From positions 2,170,001-2,234,000 of the forward strand of contig JHVA01000001.1 in the NCBI GenBank assembly GCA_000688615.1: a DNA stretch of 64,000 nucleotides, read 5' to 3'. The stretch is from Acidobacteriaceae bacterium KBS 146. Lineage in GTDB: Bacteria > Acidobacteriota > Terriglobia > Terriglobales > Acidobacteriaceae. A program made the position numbers and the translations under genes. This document shows positions 1 to 8,251 of the stretch, in pieces. How positions within the stretch are numbered: position 1 is the stretch's first letter; each line of letters opens with the position of its first letter. A model generated the notes under the pieces. It saw only the letters and a program-made list of their open reading frames with translations, made no database searches and had not been told where the DNA came from.

Positions 1-1136
1 TGCGGCGCGACGACAAGGCGGGGCAGAACAAAGGAGGGCAGAATGGTTGAGATTGCCGCATAGACCAGCAAGCCTCCAAAGAGCGCGTCGTCCACGTGAA
101 ATGTTTCGTGAAGTATGCCTGCAATCACGAGCGTAAAGATGAGGGTCGGTACCAGCGCAACGGCCACCCGGGAACCGCTCTTTGCGCTTCGGCCCGCAAA
201 GAAACGACAGCCGATCCAGTCCTTTGCGATACGGATGGGAAGCACGGTCAAGGACATCACTACACCGTACAGTAGCGACTTGAGCACGAGAGCGCTCGCA
301 GGGACTTCGAGCCCTTCGTTGAAGAAGTAGAACGGCACAAAGAAGGACGCGAACAGGCGCACGGCCTGCAGATTTTCGTCCGAAGCCAGCGTTGTCATTC
401 GCTTGCGCAACAGGCCTGCAACAAAACCGGCGACGAAAGCACCCACAAGCACATGCACGCCGAGGCTCTTGCTGATAACCCCACAGATGATAGCGACCAT
501 GATGAGGAGTGAAAACTCCGAACCGGGTGCGTGGGGAACGATGTACTTTCCTAACGCGAGGAAGATCAGCGGAGTGAAGACCACCAACAGCATCAGGATG
601 CCGCTCGAGACCGCCAGCATTCGCATCGATTCGGCCTGAGACAACACGAAGAGGACGAGCAGAGCAGCAATTTCGCCCGCGATGGCACTGATCGAAACCA
701 GTTTCTGTTCGTCGCCGTCCAGTCCGGAGTGCGGGAGCGCATCCAGAATGAAGCCCGTCGACGGCGTGAACAGACCCAGCGCCAGTAAGGCCGCCGGTTG
801 CCAGGCCAGATGCAGATAGTGGATGCCAACCCACGAACCACCGATCAGAAAGGCTCCGCTGACCGCAAGATAGGTGGTCAAACGCGGAATCTGCCGGCGA
901 AGCTCGACGAGATCGACCTCGAGGCCTGCAAACAGGAACAGCGAAGCGATTCCCAACGTCGCGACTACCGGCATGACGCTGTCATCGACGACATTGGGAA
1001 AAAAGAGCGAGACAAGGATGCCCAGCATGACGCAGGTCAGCGGCGCCGGAAGACGGAAGCGCTGCAGTGCGCGTGGGATGACCAGAAGTCCAAAGACAAA
1101 ACCAAGATAGATAAGTGTGCCACTGGGAATGTGCAT
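1..1136 (-). CDS. Cation/proton antiporter, CPA2 type (3' end outside window)
   Basis: Translating the minus strand from the ATG at 1136 gives an open frame that runs off the left edge, about 378 codons visible. The protein is almost entirely hydrophobic helices, starting MHIPSGTLIYLGFVFGLL, with the antiporter-core segment ATLGIASLFLFAGLEVDL and a later ALGLFTPSTGFILDALPHS. These match the membrane domain of KefB/NhaP-like monovalent cation:proton antiporters (CPA2), which exchange Na+ or K+ for H+ across the inner membrane. The C-terminus is missing, so a cytosolic nucleotide-binding TrkA-type domain cannot be excluded. It is on the same strand as the glycoside-utilisation genes upstream but is separated by 157 bp and has no obvious functional link. 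Ion specificity cannot be told. Confidence 0.8.
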   Translation of the reverse strand, partial: MHIPSGTLIYLGFVFGLLVIPRALQRFRLPAPLTCVMLGILVSLFFPNVVDDSVMPVVATLGIASLFLFAGLEVDLVELRRQIPRLTTYLAVSGAFLIGGSWVGIHYLHLAWQPAALLALGLFTPSTGFILDALPHSGLDGDEQKLVSISAIAGEIAALLVLFVLSQAESMRMLAVSSGILMLLVVFTPLIFLALGKYIVPHAPGSEFSLLIMVAIICGVISKSLGVHVLVGAFVAGFVAGLLRKRMTTLASDENLQAVRLFASFFVPFYFFNEGLEVPASALVLKSLLYGVVMSLTVLPIRIAKDWIGCRFFAGRSAKSGSRVAVALVPTLIFTLVIAGILHETFHVDDALFGGLLVYAAISTILPSFVLPRLVVAP

Positions 1137-1293
1137 CGTGCGTCACCCCGCAGCCGTAAGCGGCAGCCTGTATTGAAAAATATTTCTGTTGCCGGAGAAT
1201 ATCAGAGCCGGTAACCGGTTCCTCAGAATCGATTCAATCAGCTCCGTCGCTCCGGCAGAAGACCATACCGACAACCAATCGGAGTAGGCATGT

Positions 1294-2307
1294 TTATCTG
1301 GGTGCAGGTCGAAGGAGCACCTGATCGCTGGTTAGAGCTGGTTCAGAGTGAACCAGATCGAAACCGCCCTGCTTCGCAAGATCCGCAAAACGATCGAGTC
1401 CACGATGGACGAGCTTGATTGCACCGTGCGCATACATCTTCCTGGTGAGATCGTCGGATCGAGTTACCGAGCCTGCGATCACTTTCAGCGCTTCCCCTCC
1501 CTCGCGAAGAGCTTTGAGATTGGCGACCACGGCTTCGTCATTGCCATACTCGAAGAGCGCGCCTTCTGAAGACGCGGCGATGATTCCTTGCCTCTCTCGA
1601 AGCTGCTGAACAAGTGCACGAAGCGGCGCTGCGTCATTCCAGTTATAGCTGGCACGGCTGATCTGAAGGTCCAGGCCGGACAGAGGAGCTCCGGGAGTCA
1701 TTAGCTGTGCCAATGCCTGTTGTCCGAAGGCGGGGCCAGCCGTATCAAGATCGAAGATATGGATGACGATCGGCCGGAGCAAGAGCTGCGGAGAGCGTTG
1801 CTGCAGCAGTAAGAGAGCGTTGACGCTATCGATTGCGGGGCCTCCGCCGATGTTGATCAGATCCAGCGGACTTCCAGGCGCCTTCCCGAGTTCCGGTTCG
1901 AGCGCGTCCGCCAGCATGCGCGCGGTCTGCTGCAGACGGATCCGGATGGCTCTTGCCGGTGGAGATGCAGCGATCTTTCGATCCAGCTCGGTATTGAAGG
2001 GAGGGACGAGGTTCTCATCTCCGAGCTTCATCACATAGGTGCTCAACCCGCTGAGAAAAGGAGCGTCCGGTTGCACCAGGGAGCGCAAGAGCAGTGATTT
2101 CTTCGCGAAGAGACGCATGAAAAAGCGGCCTACAAAGTTCGGTCTCCATCGACTCTCCGAAGCGATATACAACTTGCGCAAAGCCTCGACCGCCTGCGGA
2201 CTGTCGTCGACCGTAAAGACGGTGTGGGTTACATCAATAATTGGAAGCTGCGCTCCCTCAACGGTTGTGGCGTAGAAAATTCCCGACTTCTGCAGGTTTT
2301 CGTTCAC
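1294..2307 (-). CDS. Unrecognised protein, possibly methyltransferase-like fold
   Basis: About 337 residues from a GTG at 2307. The frame is open further up to 2475, but that would overlap the end of the GH31 gene by 125 bp, so I prefer the GTG, 43 bp after the GH31 stop. No signal peptide or membrane segment is visible. A glycine-rich strand-turn LDLINIGGGPAIDSVNALLL near the middle is followed by VIHIFDLD and later by VIAGSVTRSD and FDLVHSEPAL, a layout reminiscent of a Rossmann-type SAM-binding fold. I do not recognise the family with certainty. Its position directly behind the secreted GH31 enzyme suggests cotranscription, but the product looks cytoplasmic, so a direct role in glycan breakdown is not shown. 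Confidence 0.6.
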   Translation of the reverse strand: MNENLQKSGIFYATTVEGAQLPIIDVTHTVFTVDDSPQAVEALRKLYIASESRWRPNFVGRFFMRLFAKKSLLLRSLVQPDAPFLSGLSTYVMKLGDENLVPPFNTELDRKIAASPPARAIRIRLQQTARMLADALEPELGKAPGSPLDLINIGGGPAIDSVNALLLLQQRSPQLLLRPIVIHIFDLDTAGPAFGQQALAQLMTPGAPLSGLDLQISRASYNWNDAAPLRALVQQLRERQGIIAASSEGALFEYGNDEAVVANLKALREGGEALKVIAGSVTRSDDLTRKMYAHGAIKLVHRGLDRFADLAKQGGFDLVHSEPALTSDQVLLRPAPR

Positions 2308-2350
2308 AGTTCCGCGACCCCATATGACTTCGAACGATATGTTCTGGAAA

Positions 2351-4582
2351 TTATTTGCCAGCGGTAATCGTATATGACTCTCCAGCCCGTGGCGCGAATG
2401 CGACAGCATTTGCTGTGACGCCGTAGGCCACGGGCATACCTGCGCGATTTTTGATGGAGACTGGCTGATGGACATCCGTCAGCCCTCCTGCAATGTGAAC
2501 GGTGACCGCCTGTGGATTCTCCGGAAGAGTGAGAACGCTTGTGCCGCTCTGTCGCAGGGGGTAGATGCAGACCAGGATTTTGCCGTTGATCTCTTCCAGG
2601 GTGACACCGGAACCACCGATAAACAGCGGGATCTTATCCGGAGGAATCGGAAGATTCTTGAGCAACTGTCGGCCTTCATAGATTCTGCCGGTTTCATAGT
2701 CCATCCATCGCCCTGCGGGAAGGTAGACGTCGCGTGTGGTCGCTGTGGCATAGTCGTTGCCGTAGAGGGGTGCGGCCAGCATCGCATCTCCGATCAGCCA
2801 CTCATATCCACGATGCGTCGCGTCTTCCCGGCCGTAGACCTGAGGATCGTCCGGAAACGCGATGGGAAGAGGCGTCATGGTCCAGGGATAGCCGTCAGTC
2901 GCGAATCGGCGGGCGTTGGAAAAGAGGTAAGGTGCGATTCGCGCATGAAATTTCGCTGCCTTAAGCATGACGGCTGCTGTTCGCGGCGAGAAGCTCCAGG
3001 GCGGCTCTCCCATGCCCATGCTGCTGTGTAGCGCAGCCCACTGGACGTTCCGCATCATGTAGGTTTCCATCTGTGGAGTACGCGTCGTGGCAAAGTGGTT
3101 CTCTCCAAACGTGCCGCCTACGATATCGGGATAGACAAGAGGAAAGCCTGCATAGGCCAACGCCAGAGCATTCACGGGCCCCCGATCCTGATCCTGGTTG
3201 TAGTTGAAGTCATTAATGCGATGCAGATCGCCGTTCGATGAAAGATAACCGTTGCGCTCAATCAAGAGCTGGTGCTGCATCATCAGTCGATCGTTTACGG
3301 GGTCGACTTTGTCGTCACGCAGATCGTATTTGCCGTAGCCATAGAAGTCTTCCTTCCATCCCGCGACTCCGTAACCCTGCCACTTTTTGACGAGAGCCAT
3401 ATACCAGTGAAGTGCTGCCGGATTATGAGAGTCGAGCAGATAATACGGCAGCTTCGGCCAGCCGCCGGTGAATGCCTGCGCCTTGCCCTCCTTATCTTTG
3501 AGAAAGTACCCCTTTGCGGCTCCTTCCTGCGAATACGGTCCTGTGGTGATGAAGGTGATCCGAAGACCGAGCATGGTGGTGATGTTTTCGCTGCTAAAGT
3601 GAGCGATCATTCCGGTAGGATCGGGATATTTTGCACGGTCCCACAGACCAAAACTCGTGGTCTCGTGCATGGAGTCCGGTTGCGACGGCCAAAACCCGGA
3701 GCCGATTACCACCCACTTTAGGGGATACCCCAACGAAAGATAGCGATTGATGCTGGCGGTATCTGTCTTCTGGTTTGTATCCCAGCCGAGCGCGCCGAAG
3801 GCCTCCCAACCTACTCCAAATGCCCTGTACTTCGGCGTGAAGACGCGATACCCCGCAGCGTTGCGCGCGTCAAGATATGCCTTATAGATCTCATGGGGAT
3901 CTCCAAAAAAGTAGTACAGAGTTGCCGCGCCGTGGTTCTGGGTTACGCCCTGCACGATCTGCGCCGCAGAGGTATGGACGATCTTCTTATGCGGATCGAT
4001 CAGCAATTCGGCGAATCGCTGCCTCGGATAGATTGCGAAGTTACTGACCAGTCTGGTGAGGCCCTGCCCTGAGAGAAATTCGTCGTCTGTAAAGCCCGAT
4101 ACGTCCGTATTGAATTGTTGCGGCTTGAGCGTGGAGAATCTCTTCTCTGCCGCGTGATCGGCCAATCCGTACGCAGGCGCGGCACCGCCCGTTACAAACC
4201 GAACCTCTAATCCATCTTCCTCTGGCTCTGCCTTGAGGATGACGGTATGTGGTTGGATTCTGACGAGCAGGGTTAACCTTTTGCCAACAGCGCTTCTGCC
4301 CTGGAGTGCGCAGGAAGAACCCGAGCAATGGGAGGTTTTGTCGAGAGATACCGGGCTTCCGGCCAGAAGGAGACCTGCTTGTGCATCCGGCATTACTACA
4401 TCCTTACCGTCCACCCGGAATCCAAATTTCGTTCCAAGTGGGTTGACCGTGAACTCGATATGATTTGCAGCGAGGTGCAGGGGCTGTTGCGCGCCACCAA
4501 AGATCGCCGACAGAAACAGCGCCGCGGTACCGGTATAGACTTGCCTGTTTAGAATGGAACCCAATCTTCGTCTCCTCGCCAT
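2351..4582 (-). CDS. Secreted GH31 family alpha-glycosidase
   Basis: A 743-residue protein with an arginine-rich N-terminus and hydrophobic stretch (TGTAALFLSAIFGGA) that reads as a Sec signal peptide. The core is a GH31 barrel: AFGVGWEAFGALGWDTN near 254-270, the nucleophile region GVAGWKEDFYGYG with Asp412, and LVYPDIVGGTFGENH near 483-496. GH31 enzymes hydrolyse alpha-glucosides, alpha-xylosides or alpha-galactosides with retention; the substrate cannot be read here. The ATG at 4582 lacks a clear ribosome site. A TTG six codons in is preceded by AGGAG, so the true start may be there. The gene is divergent from the FAD-oxidoreductase/MFS pair and a LacI-type operator sits between them at 4618, so it probably belongs to the local LacI regulon. 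Expected location is periplasmic or outer-membrane-associated. Confidence 0.9.
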   Translation of the reverse strand: MARRRRLGSILNRQVYTGTAALFLSAIFGGAQQPLHLAANHIEFTVNPLGTKFGFRVDGKDVVMPDAQAGLLLAGSPVSLDKTSHCSGSSCALQGRSAVGKRLTLLVRIQPHTVILKAEPEEDGLEVRFVTGGAAPAYGLADHAAEKRFSTLKPQQFNTDVSGFTDDEFLSGQGLTRLVSNFAIYPRQRFAELLIDPHKKIVHTSAAQIVQGVTQNHGAATLYYFFGDPHEIYKAYLDARNAAGYRVFTPKYRAFGVGWEAFGALGWDTNQKTDTASINRYLSLGYPLKWVVIGSGFWPSQPDSMHETTSFGLWDRAKYPDPTGMIAHFSSENITTMLGLRITFITTGPYSQEGAAKGYFLKDKEGKAQAFTGGWPKLPYYLLDSHNPAALHWYMALVKKWQGYGVAGWKEDFYGYGKYDLRDDKVDPVNDRLMMQHQLLIERNGYLSSNGDLHRINDFNYNQDQDRGPVNALALAYAGFPLVYPDIVGGTFGENHFATTRTPQMETYMMRNVQWAALHSSMGMGEPPWSFSPRTAAVMLKAAKFHARIAPYLFSNARRFATDGYPWTMTPLPIAFPDDPQVYGREDATHRGYEWLIGDAMLAAPLYGNDYATATTRDVYLPAGRWMDYETGRIYEGRQLLKNLPIPPDKIPLFIGGSGVTLEEINGKILVCIYPLRQSGTSVLTLPENPQAVTVHIAGGLTDVHQPVSIKNRAGMPVAYGVTANAVAFAPRAGESYTITAGK

Positions 4583-4617
4583 TTTCGATCAAACCCGTGC
4601 TTGAAATTTATGGACAG

Positions 4618-4631
4618 GTTTAGCGCTTAAC
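4618..4631. promoter_or_regulatory. LacI-type operator, copy 1
   Basis: The 14-mer GTTTAGCGCTTAAC is a near-palindrome with a central CG. In the reverse orientation it matches the operators at 15102 and 18858 at 11 of 14 positions. It lies between the divergent GH31 and FAD-oxidoreductase genes, 36 bp from the former start and 83 bp from the latter, so one site could control both. The regulator is inferred to be the LacI protein at 18935-19975. Confidence 0.55.
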
Positions 4632-4714
4632 ATTTACTCTTCTGAGGGATTCGCTGGCAAGAAAATAACCAAGAAACAGGCCGTCAGCTGAGTCCAGGCA
4701 CAAGGGAGACCACG

Positions 4715-6988
4715 ATGCGTGATACGACCGGGAAGGCACGAGAGCTTCGTCGTGAGGAACTCGATGCAGACTTAGTCGTGGCAGGCGGTGGCCTCTCCGG
4801 CGTTTGTTGCGCCATTACCGCCGCACGTGCGGGAATCAAGGTGGCATTGGTTCAGGATCGTCCTGTGCTCGGAGGGAATGCTTCAAGCGAGGTGCGGCTA
4901 TGGGTGCTGGGCGCAACCTCACATATGGGCAACAACAATCGCTGGGCGCGTGAAGGCGGCGTCATCGATGAACTGCTGGTGGAGAATATGTGGCGCAACC
5001 CTGAGGGGAACGCCATTATCTTCGACTCCATCCTGCTCGAGTCTGTCCGGCGGGAAGAGAATGTCCGACTTTTCCTGAATACCGCGATTGACTCGATTGA
5101 ATGCACGGATGGTGGCAGAATCAGCGCAGCGAGCGCCTACTGCAGCCAGAACCAGACCCGCTACGTCCTTTCGGCCCCGCTTTTTTGCGATGCAAGCGGC
5201 GACGGAATCCTTGGCTTTCTTTCTGGCGCGGCCTTCCGCATTGGAGCTGAGTCACGAGCGGAATTTGGAGAGCTGCTGGCCCCCGAGCAGGAGGAACATT
5301 CATTGCTGGGGCACTCTCTTTACTTCTACTCGCGAGATACGGGAAGGCCGGTCAAGTATGTGCCGCCATCCTTCGCGCTGGCCGACATTCGTGAGATCCC
5401 TCGTTTTCGGGAACTGCGCGTGACCGATTCAGGATGTCGGCTGTGGTGGCTGGAGTATGGCGGGACACGCGACACGGTTTATGAGACGGAAGAGATCAAG
5501 TGGGAGCTCTGGAAAGTCGCTTACGGCGTGTGGAATCACATCAAAAATTCTGGCGACTACCCGGAAGCAGAGAACCTTACTCTTGAATGGATGGGAACGA
5601 TCCCGGGAAAACGCGAGAGTCGGCGCTTTGAAGGCGACCTTATCCTTACGCAGCAGGACATCGTCGAGCAGAGACAACATTTCGATACCGTCAGCTTTGG
5701 CGGCTGGGCCATCGACCTGCATCCTGCCGAAGGTATCTATAGCGAACAGCCGGGATGCACGCAATGGCACAGCAAGGGCGTCTACCCGATCCCCTATCGC
5801 ACGATGTACAGCCGCAACGTTCCAAACCTGTTTCTCACGGGGCGGCTAATCTCGGCATCTCATGTCGCATTCGGTTCGACACGAGTCATGGCGACCTGCG
5901 CCCACAATGGACAGGCAGTCGGAGTGGCTGCTGCGATCTGCATTCAGCATAAGCTTCTGCCTCGCGACCTGACCGAGCCGTCCCGGCTGAGCGAACTTCA
6001 ACAGAAACTTTTGAGATGCGGGCAATATCTTCCAGGGTTCAAATACGCCGACGATCACGACTGTGCAAGGACCGCGAATATAACGGCATCGAGCGAGCTC
6101 TCTCTTTCGCGACTTGAGACGTCGGGAGAGATGAGTCCTCTTGATACCCCGGTGGCGTTGCTTGTTCCATTAGAAGCCGGCCCAATACCTCATATCTCCT
6201 TTTCTATCGAGGCAGAAGCGCCTGTGACTTTGCACGGTGAGCTGTGGACGGCGAGCCGCCTCGGCAATACAACCCCCGATGTGAAGCTAGCCGAATCGGC
6301 TATTTTGCTGGATTGTGGGCGGCAGGAAGTAAAGTTGACATTCGACGCAACGCTGGCTCAGCAGCAGCACGTCTTTGTGATGCTTCAACCTGCTGCCGGG
6401 GTGAAAGTCGCCATGAGTCGAACGCAGATTCCGGGCATCGTTACGGTATGGCAGAAGATGAACAAGGCTGTGGCGAAGAGTGTGGTACAGACTCCGCCGG
6501 AGGGTTCGGGTATTGATCGCTTTGCCTTCTGGTTGCCGGGGCGGCGCCCGGCTGCGCGAAACCTTGCCGTGAGCTTTGATCCGCCGCTTCAGATGTTTGC
6601 CGCTACAAACGTCACAAATGGGTATGCAAGGCCGTGGTGTGGAGTAAATGCCTGGGTACCAGCGCCTGAAGAAAAGCGACCAATTATTCAGCTTCGATGG
6701 TCAACTCCTCAACAGATCCGGGAGATTGAAGTCACCTTCGACACGGATTTCGACCATCCCATGGAGTCGGTGCTGCTGGGCCATCCAGAGCGGGTGATGC
6801 CATCCTGTGTGGTCGCTTTTAAGGTCTATTCAGAAGATCATGGGGTGATTGCCAGTGTTCAAGAGAATCACCAGACACACTGGCGTCTGAAACTCGATCC
6901 TGCAATTCAGACGAAGCAACTGTCGCTGGAGATACTGGAGAGCGCTGCAGCGCTGCCTGCAATTTACGCCATAAGCTGCTTTCACTGA
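4715..6988 (+). CDS. Cytoplasmic FAD-dependent oxidoreductase (PF12831 type), paralogue 1
   Basis: A 757-residue protein starting at an ATG with GGGAG six bases upstream. The N-terminus carries an FAD-binding Rossmann motif VVAGGGLSGVCCA (residues 21-33) followed by VQDRPVLGGNASSEVRLW, the signature of the FAD_oxidored family sometimes annotated as xanthan-lyase-related. The segment GTIPGKRESRRFEGDLIL is shared with the second copy at 15282. The last 170 residues or so resemble a discoidin-like beta domain, possibly carbohydrate-binding. There is no signal peptide, so it acts in the cytoplasm. An MFS transporter gene follows after 6 bp. I infer that it oxidises an imported sugar or glycoside; substrate and electron acceptor are unknown. 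Confidence 0.85.
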   Translation: MRDTTGKARELRREELDADLVVAGGGLSGVCCAITAARAGIKVALVQDRPVLGGNASSEVRLWVLGATSHMGNNNRWAREGGVIDELLVENMWRNPEGNAIIFDSILLESVRREENVRLFLNTAIDSIECTDGGRISAASAYCSQNQTRYVLSAPLFCDASGDGILGFLSGAAFRIGAESRAEFGELLAPEQEEHSLLGHSLYFYSRDTGRPVKYVPPSFALADIREIPRFRELRVTDSGCRLWWLEYGGTRDTVYETEEIKWELWKVAYGVWNHIKNSGDYPEAENLTLEWMGTIPGKRESRRFEGDLILTQQDIVEQRQHFDTVSFGGWAIDLHPAEGIYSEQPGCTQWHSKGVYPIPYRTMYSRNVPNLFLTGRLISASHVAFGSTRVMATCAHNGQAVGVAAAICIQHKLLPRDLTEPSRLSELQQKLLRCGQYLPGFKYADDHDCARTANITASSELSLSRLETSGEMSPLDTPVALLVPLEAGPIPHISFSIEAEAPVTLHGELWTASRLGNTTPDVKLAESAILLDCGRQEVKLTFDATLAQQQHVFVMLQPAAGVKVAMSRTQIPGIVTVWQKMNKAVAKSVVQTPPEGSGIDRFAFWLPGRRPAARNLAVSFDPPLQMFAATNVTNGYARPWCGVNAWVPAPEEKRPIIQLRWSTPQQIREIEVTFDTDFDHPMESVLLGHPERVMPSCVVAFKVYSEDHGVIASVQENHQTHWRLKLDPAIQTKQLSLEILESAAALPAIYAISCFH

Positions 6989-6994
6989 TCCGAC

Positions 6995-8227
6995 ATGACG
7001 ACCGAGAACAAGAAGCCCCTATCTGCGAAACAGTGGCAACTGATCGCGCTGCTGTTTGCAATTGCGCTGATCAACTATTTCGACAGGCAGAGTCTCTCTG
7101 TGGTCGCGCCGCGTATGCAGGCCGAGCTTCATCTAAGCGATGCAGGATATGCCCACATCATCAGCATCTTCCTCTTCGCCTCCGCGGTCGCCTATGGAGT
7201 CTCCGGATTTATCTCTGACTGGCTAGGCACACGCGCATCGATGGCCTTGTTTGTCGGATGGTGGTCGCTGGCAGAGGCTGCCACGGCTTTTGCACAATCC
7301 TCCTTGCTTCTGGGGATAGCGCGTTTCAGTCTCGGGCTTGGTGAACCCGGACTGTGGGTCGCCGCACCAAAGGCCGTAGGTGAGGTCATCCCGAAAGAGC
7401 GCCGCGGCATCGCGATCGGGATCTACACCATGGGCGCGACCGTAGGAGCCATCGTCGCTTTGCCCGTCATTGTGGCTATAACGACGCACTTTCCCTGGAG
7501 ATCGATCTTTCTGCTGGACGGGCTGGCAGGCCTGCTGTGCGTGCCTGTCTGGATGTGGGTCTATCGCGGAAGCTCGAACAGTGTGCATTCTGAGACCTCA
7601 GATGCAGCATCCGTTCGCGAAGTGATTGCGTGGTCACCCACATGGAAACTGCTGATCGCGCGCAGCCTGACGGATCCTGTCTGGTATTTTTTGCTGTTTT
7701 GGTTTCCAAAGTATCTGAACAGCGCACGGCATATGCCCATGCAGTCGGTGGCAAAGATCGGATGGGTTGTCTATCTTGGCGCGGGCATCGGAACACTGTG
7801 TGGGGGTTTGATCTCGGATGCTTTGATCCGAAGAAAGCTACAGCCTGGCATTGCCTACCGATGGACGATGCTGGGGGCGGCTGTTCTGATACCTCTGAGT
7901 CCGCTTGCAGCTCTTGCGCCTAATGCAGCGATCTCCGTCGGCATTGCTGCCCTCATCGCGATGGCGCACCTCATCTGGCTTGTGACCCTCACTGCGGTTC
8001 TAGTTGAGCTTTATCCATCGGCTCAACTAGGAAAGGCTGCTGGCCTTATTGCCATGGGAAGCGGCTTCGGCGGCATGCTTTCGAGCGAATTAGTGGGATA
8101 CATTGTGACTCACAACGGTTACACGCCAGTGTTCTGGCTGATGGCACTTCTACATCCAATCGCGATTACGCTGCTTTGGCCGGCTTATACGAAGAAGTTC
8201 GGAAACCGAGCCCTTGAAGCGGCTTGA
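6995..8227 (+). CDS. MFS sugar/sugar-acid transporter, paralogue 1
   Basis: A 410-residue, 12-helix major facilitator protein. The first helix reads LIALLFAIALINYFDRQSLS, the NYFDRQ-type signature typical of the anion:cation symporter branch (ExuT/GudP-like hexuronate and sugar-acid permeases). The loop GFISDWLGTRASM matches the MFS motif between helices 2 and 3, and ARFSLGLGEPGLW matches helix 4. It begins 6 bp after the FAD oxidoreductase with no separate ribosome site, so translational coupling is likely. It probably imports the substrate of that enzyme across the inner membrane. The same gene pair, in reversed order, occurs at 15282-18782. Convergent with the GH2 gene, 24 bp apart. Confidence 0.88.
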   Translation: MTTENKKPLSAKQWQLIALLFAIALINYFDRQSLSVVAPRMQAELHLSDAGYAHIISIFLFASAVAYGVSGFISDWLGTRASMALFVGWWSLAEAATAFAQSSLLLGIARFSLGLGEPGLWVAAPKAVGEVIPKERRGIAIGIYTMGATVGAIVALPVIVAITTHFPWRSIFLLDGLAGLLCVPVWMWVYRGSSNSVHSETSDAASVREVIAWSPTWKLLIARSLTDPVWYFLLFWFPKYLNSARHMPMQSVAKIGWVVYLGAGIGTLCGGLISDALIRRKLQPGIAYRWTMLGAAVLIPLSPLAALAPNAAISVGIAALIAMAHLIWLVTLTAVLVELYPSAQLGKAAGLIAMGSGFGGMLSSELVGYIVTHNGYTPVFWLMALLHPIAITLLWPAYTKKFGNRALEAA

Positions 8228-8251
8228 ATTATTTTCACGAATCTGCGTTCG

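Noticed and set aside
1208-1222. Operator-like text GGTAACCGGTTCC upstream of the antiporter gene
   Set aside because: It matches the LacI consensus at too few positions and is upstream of a gene with no link to the locus.
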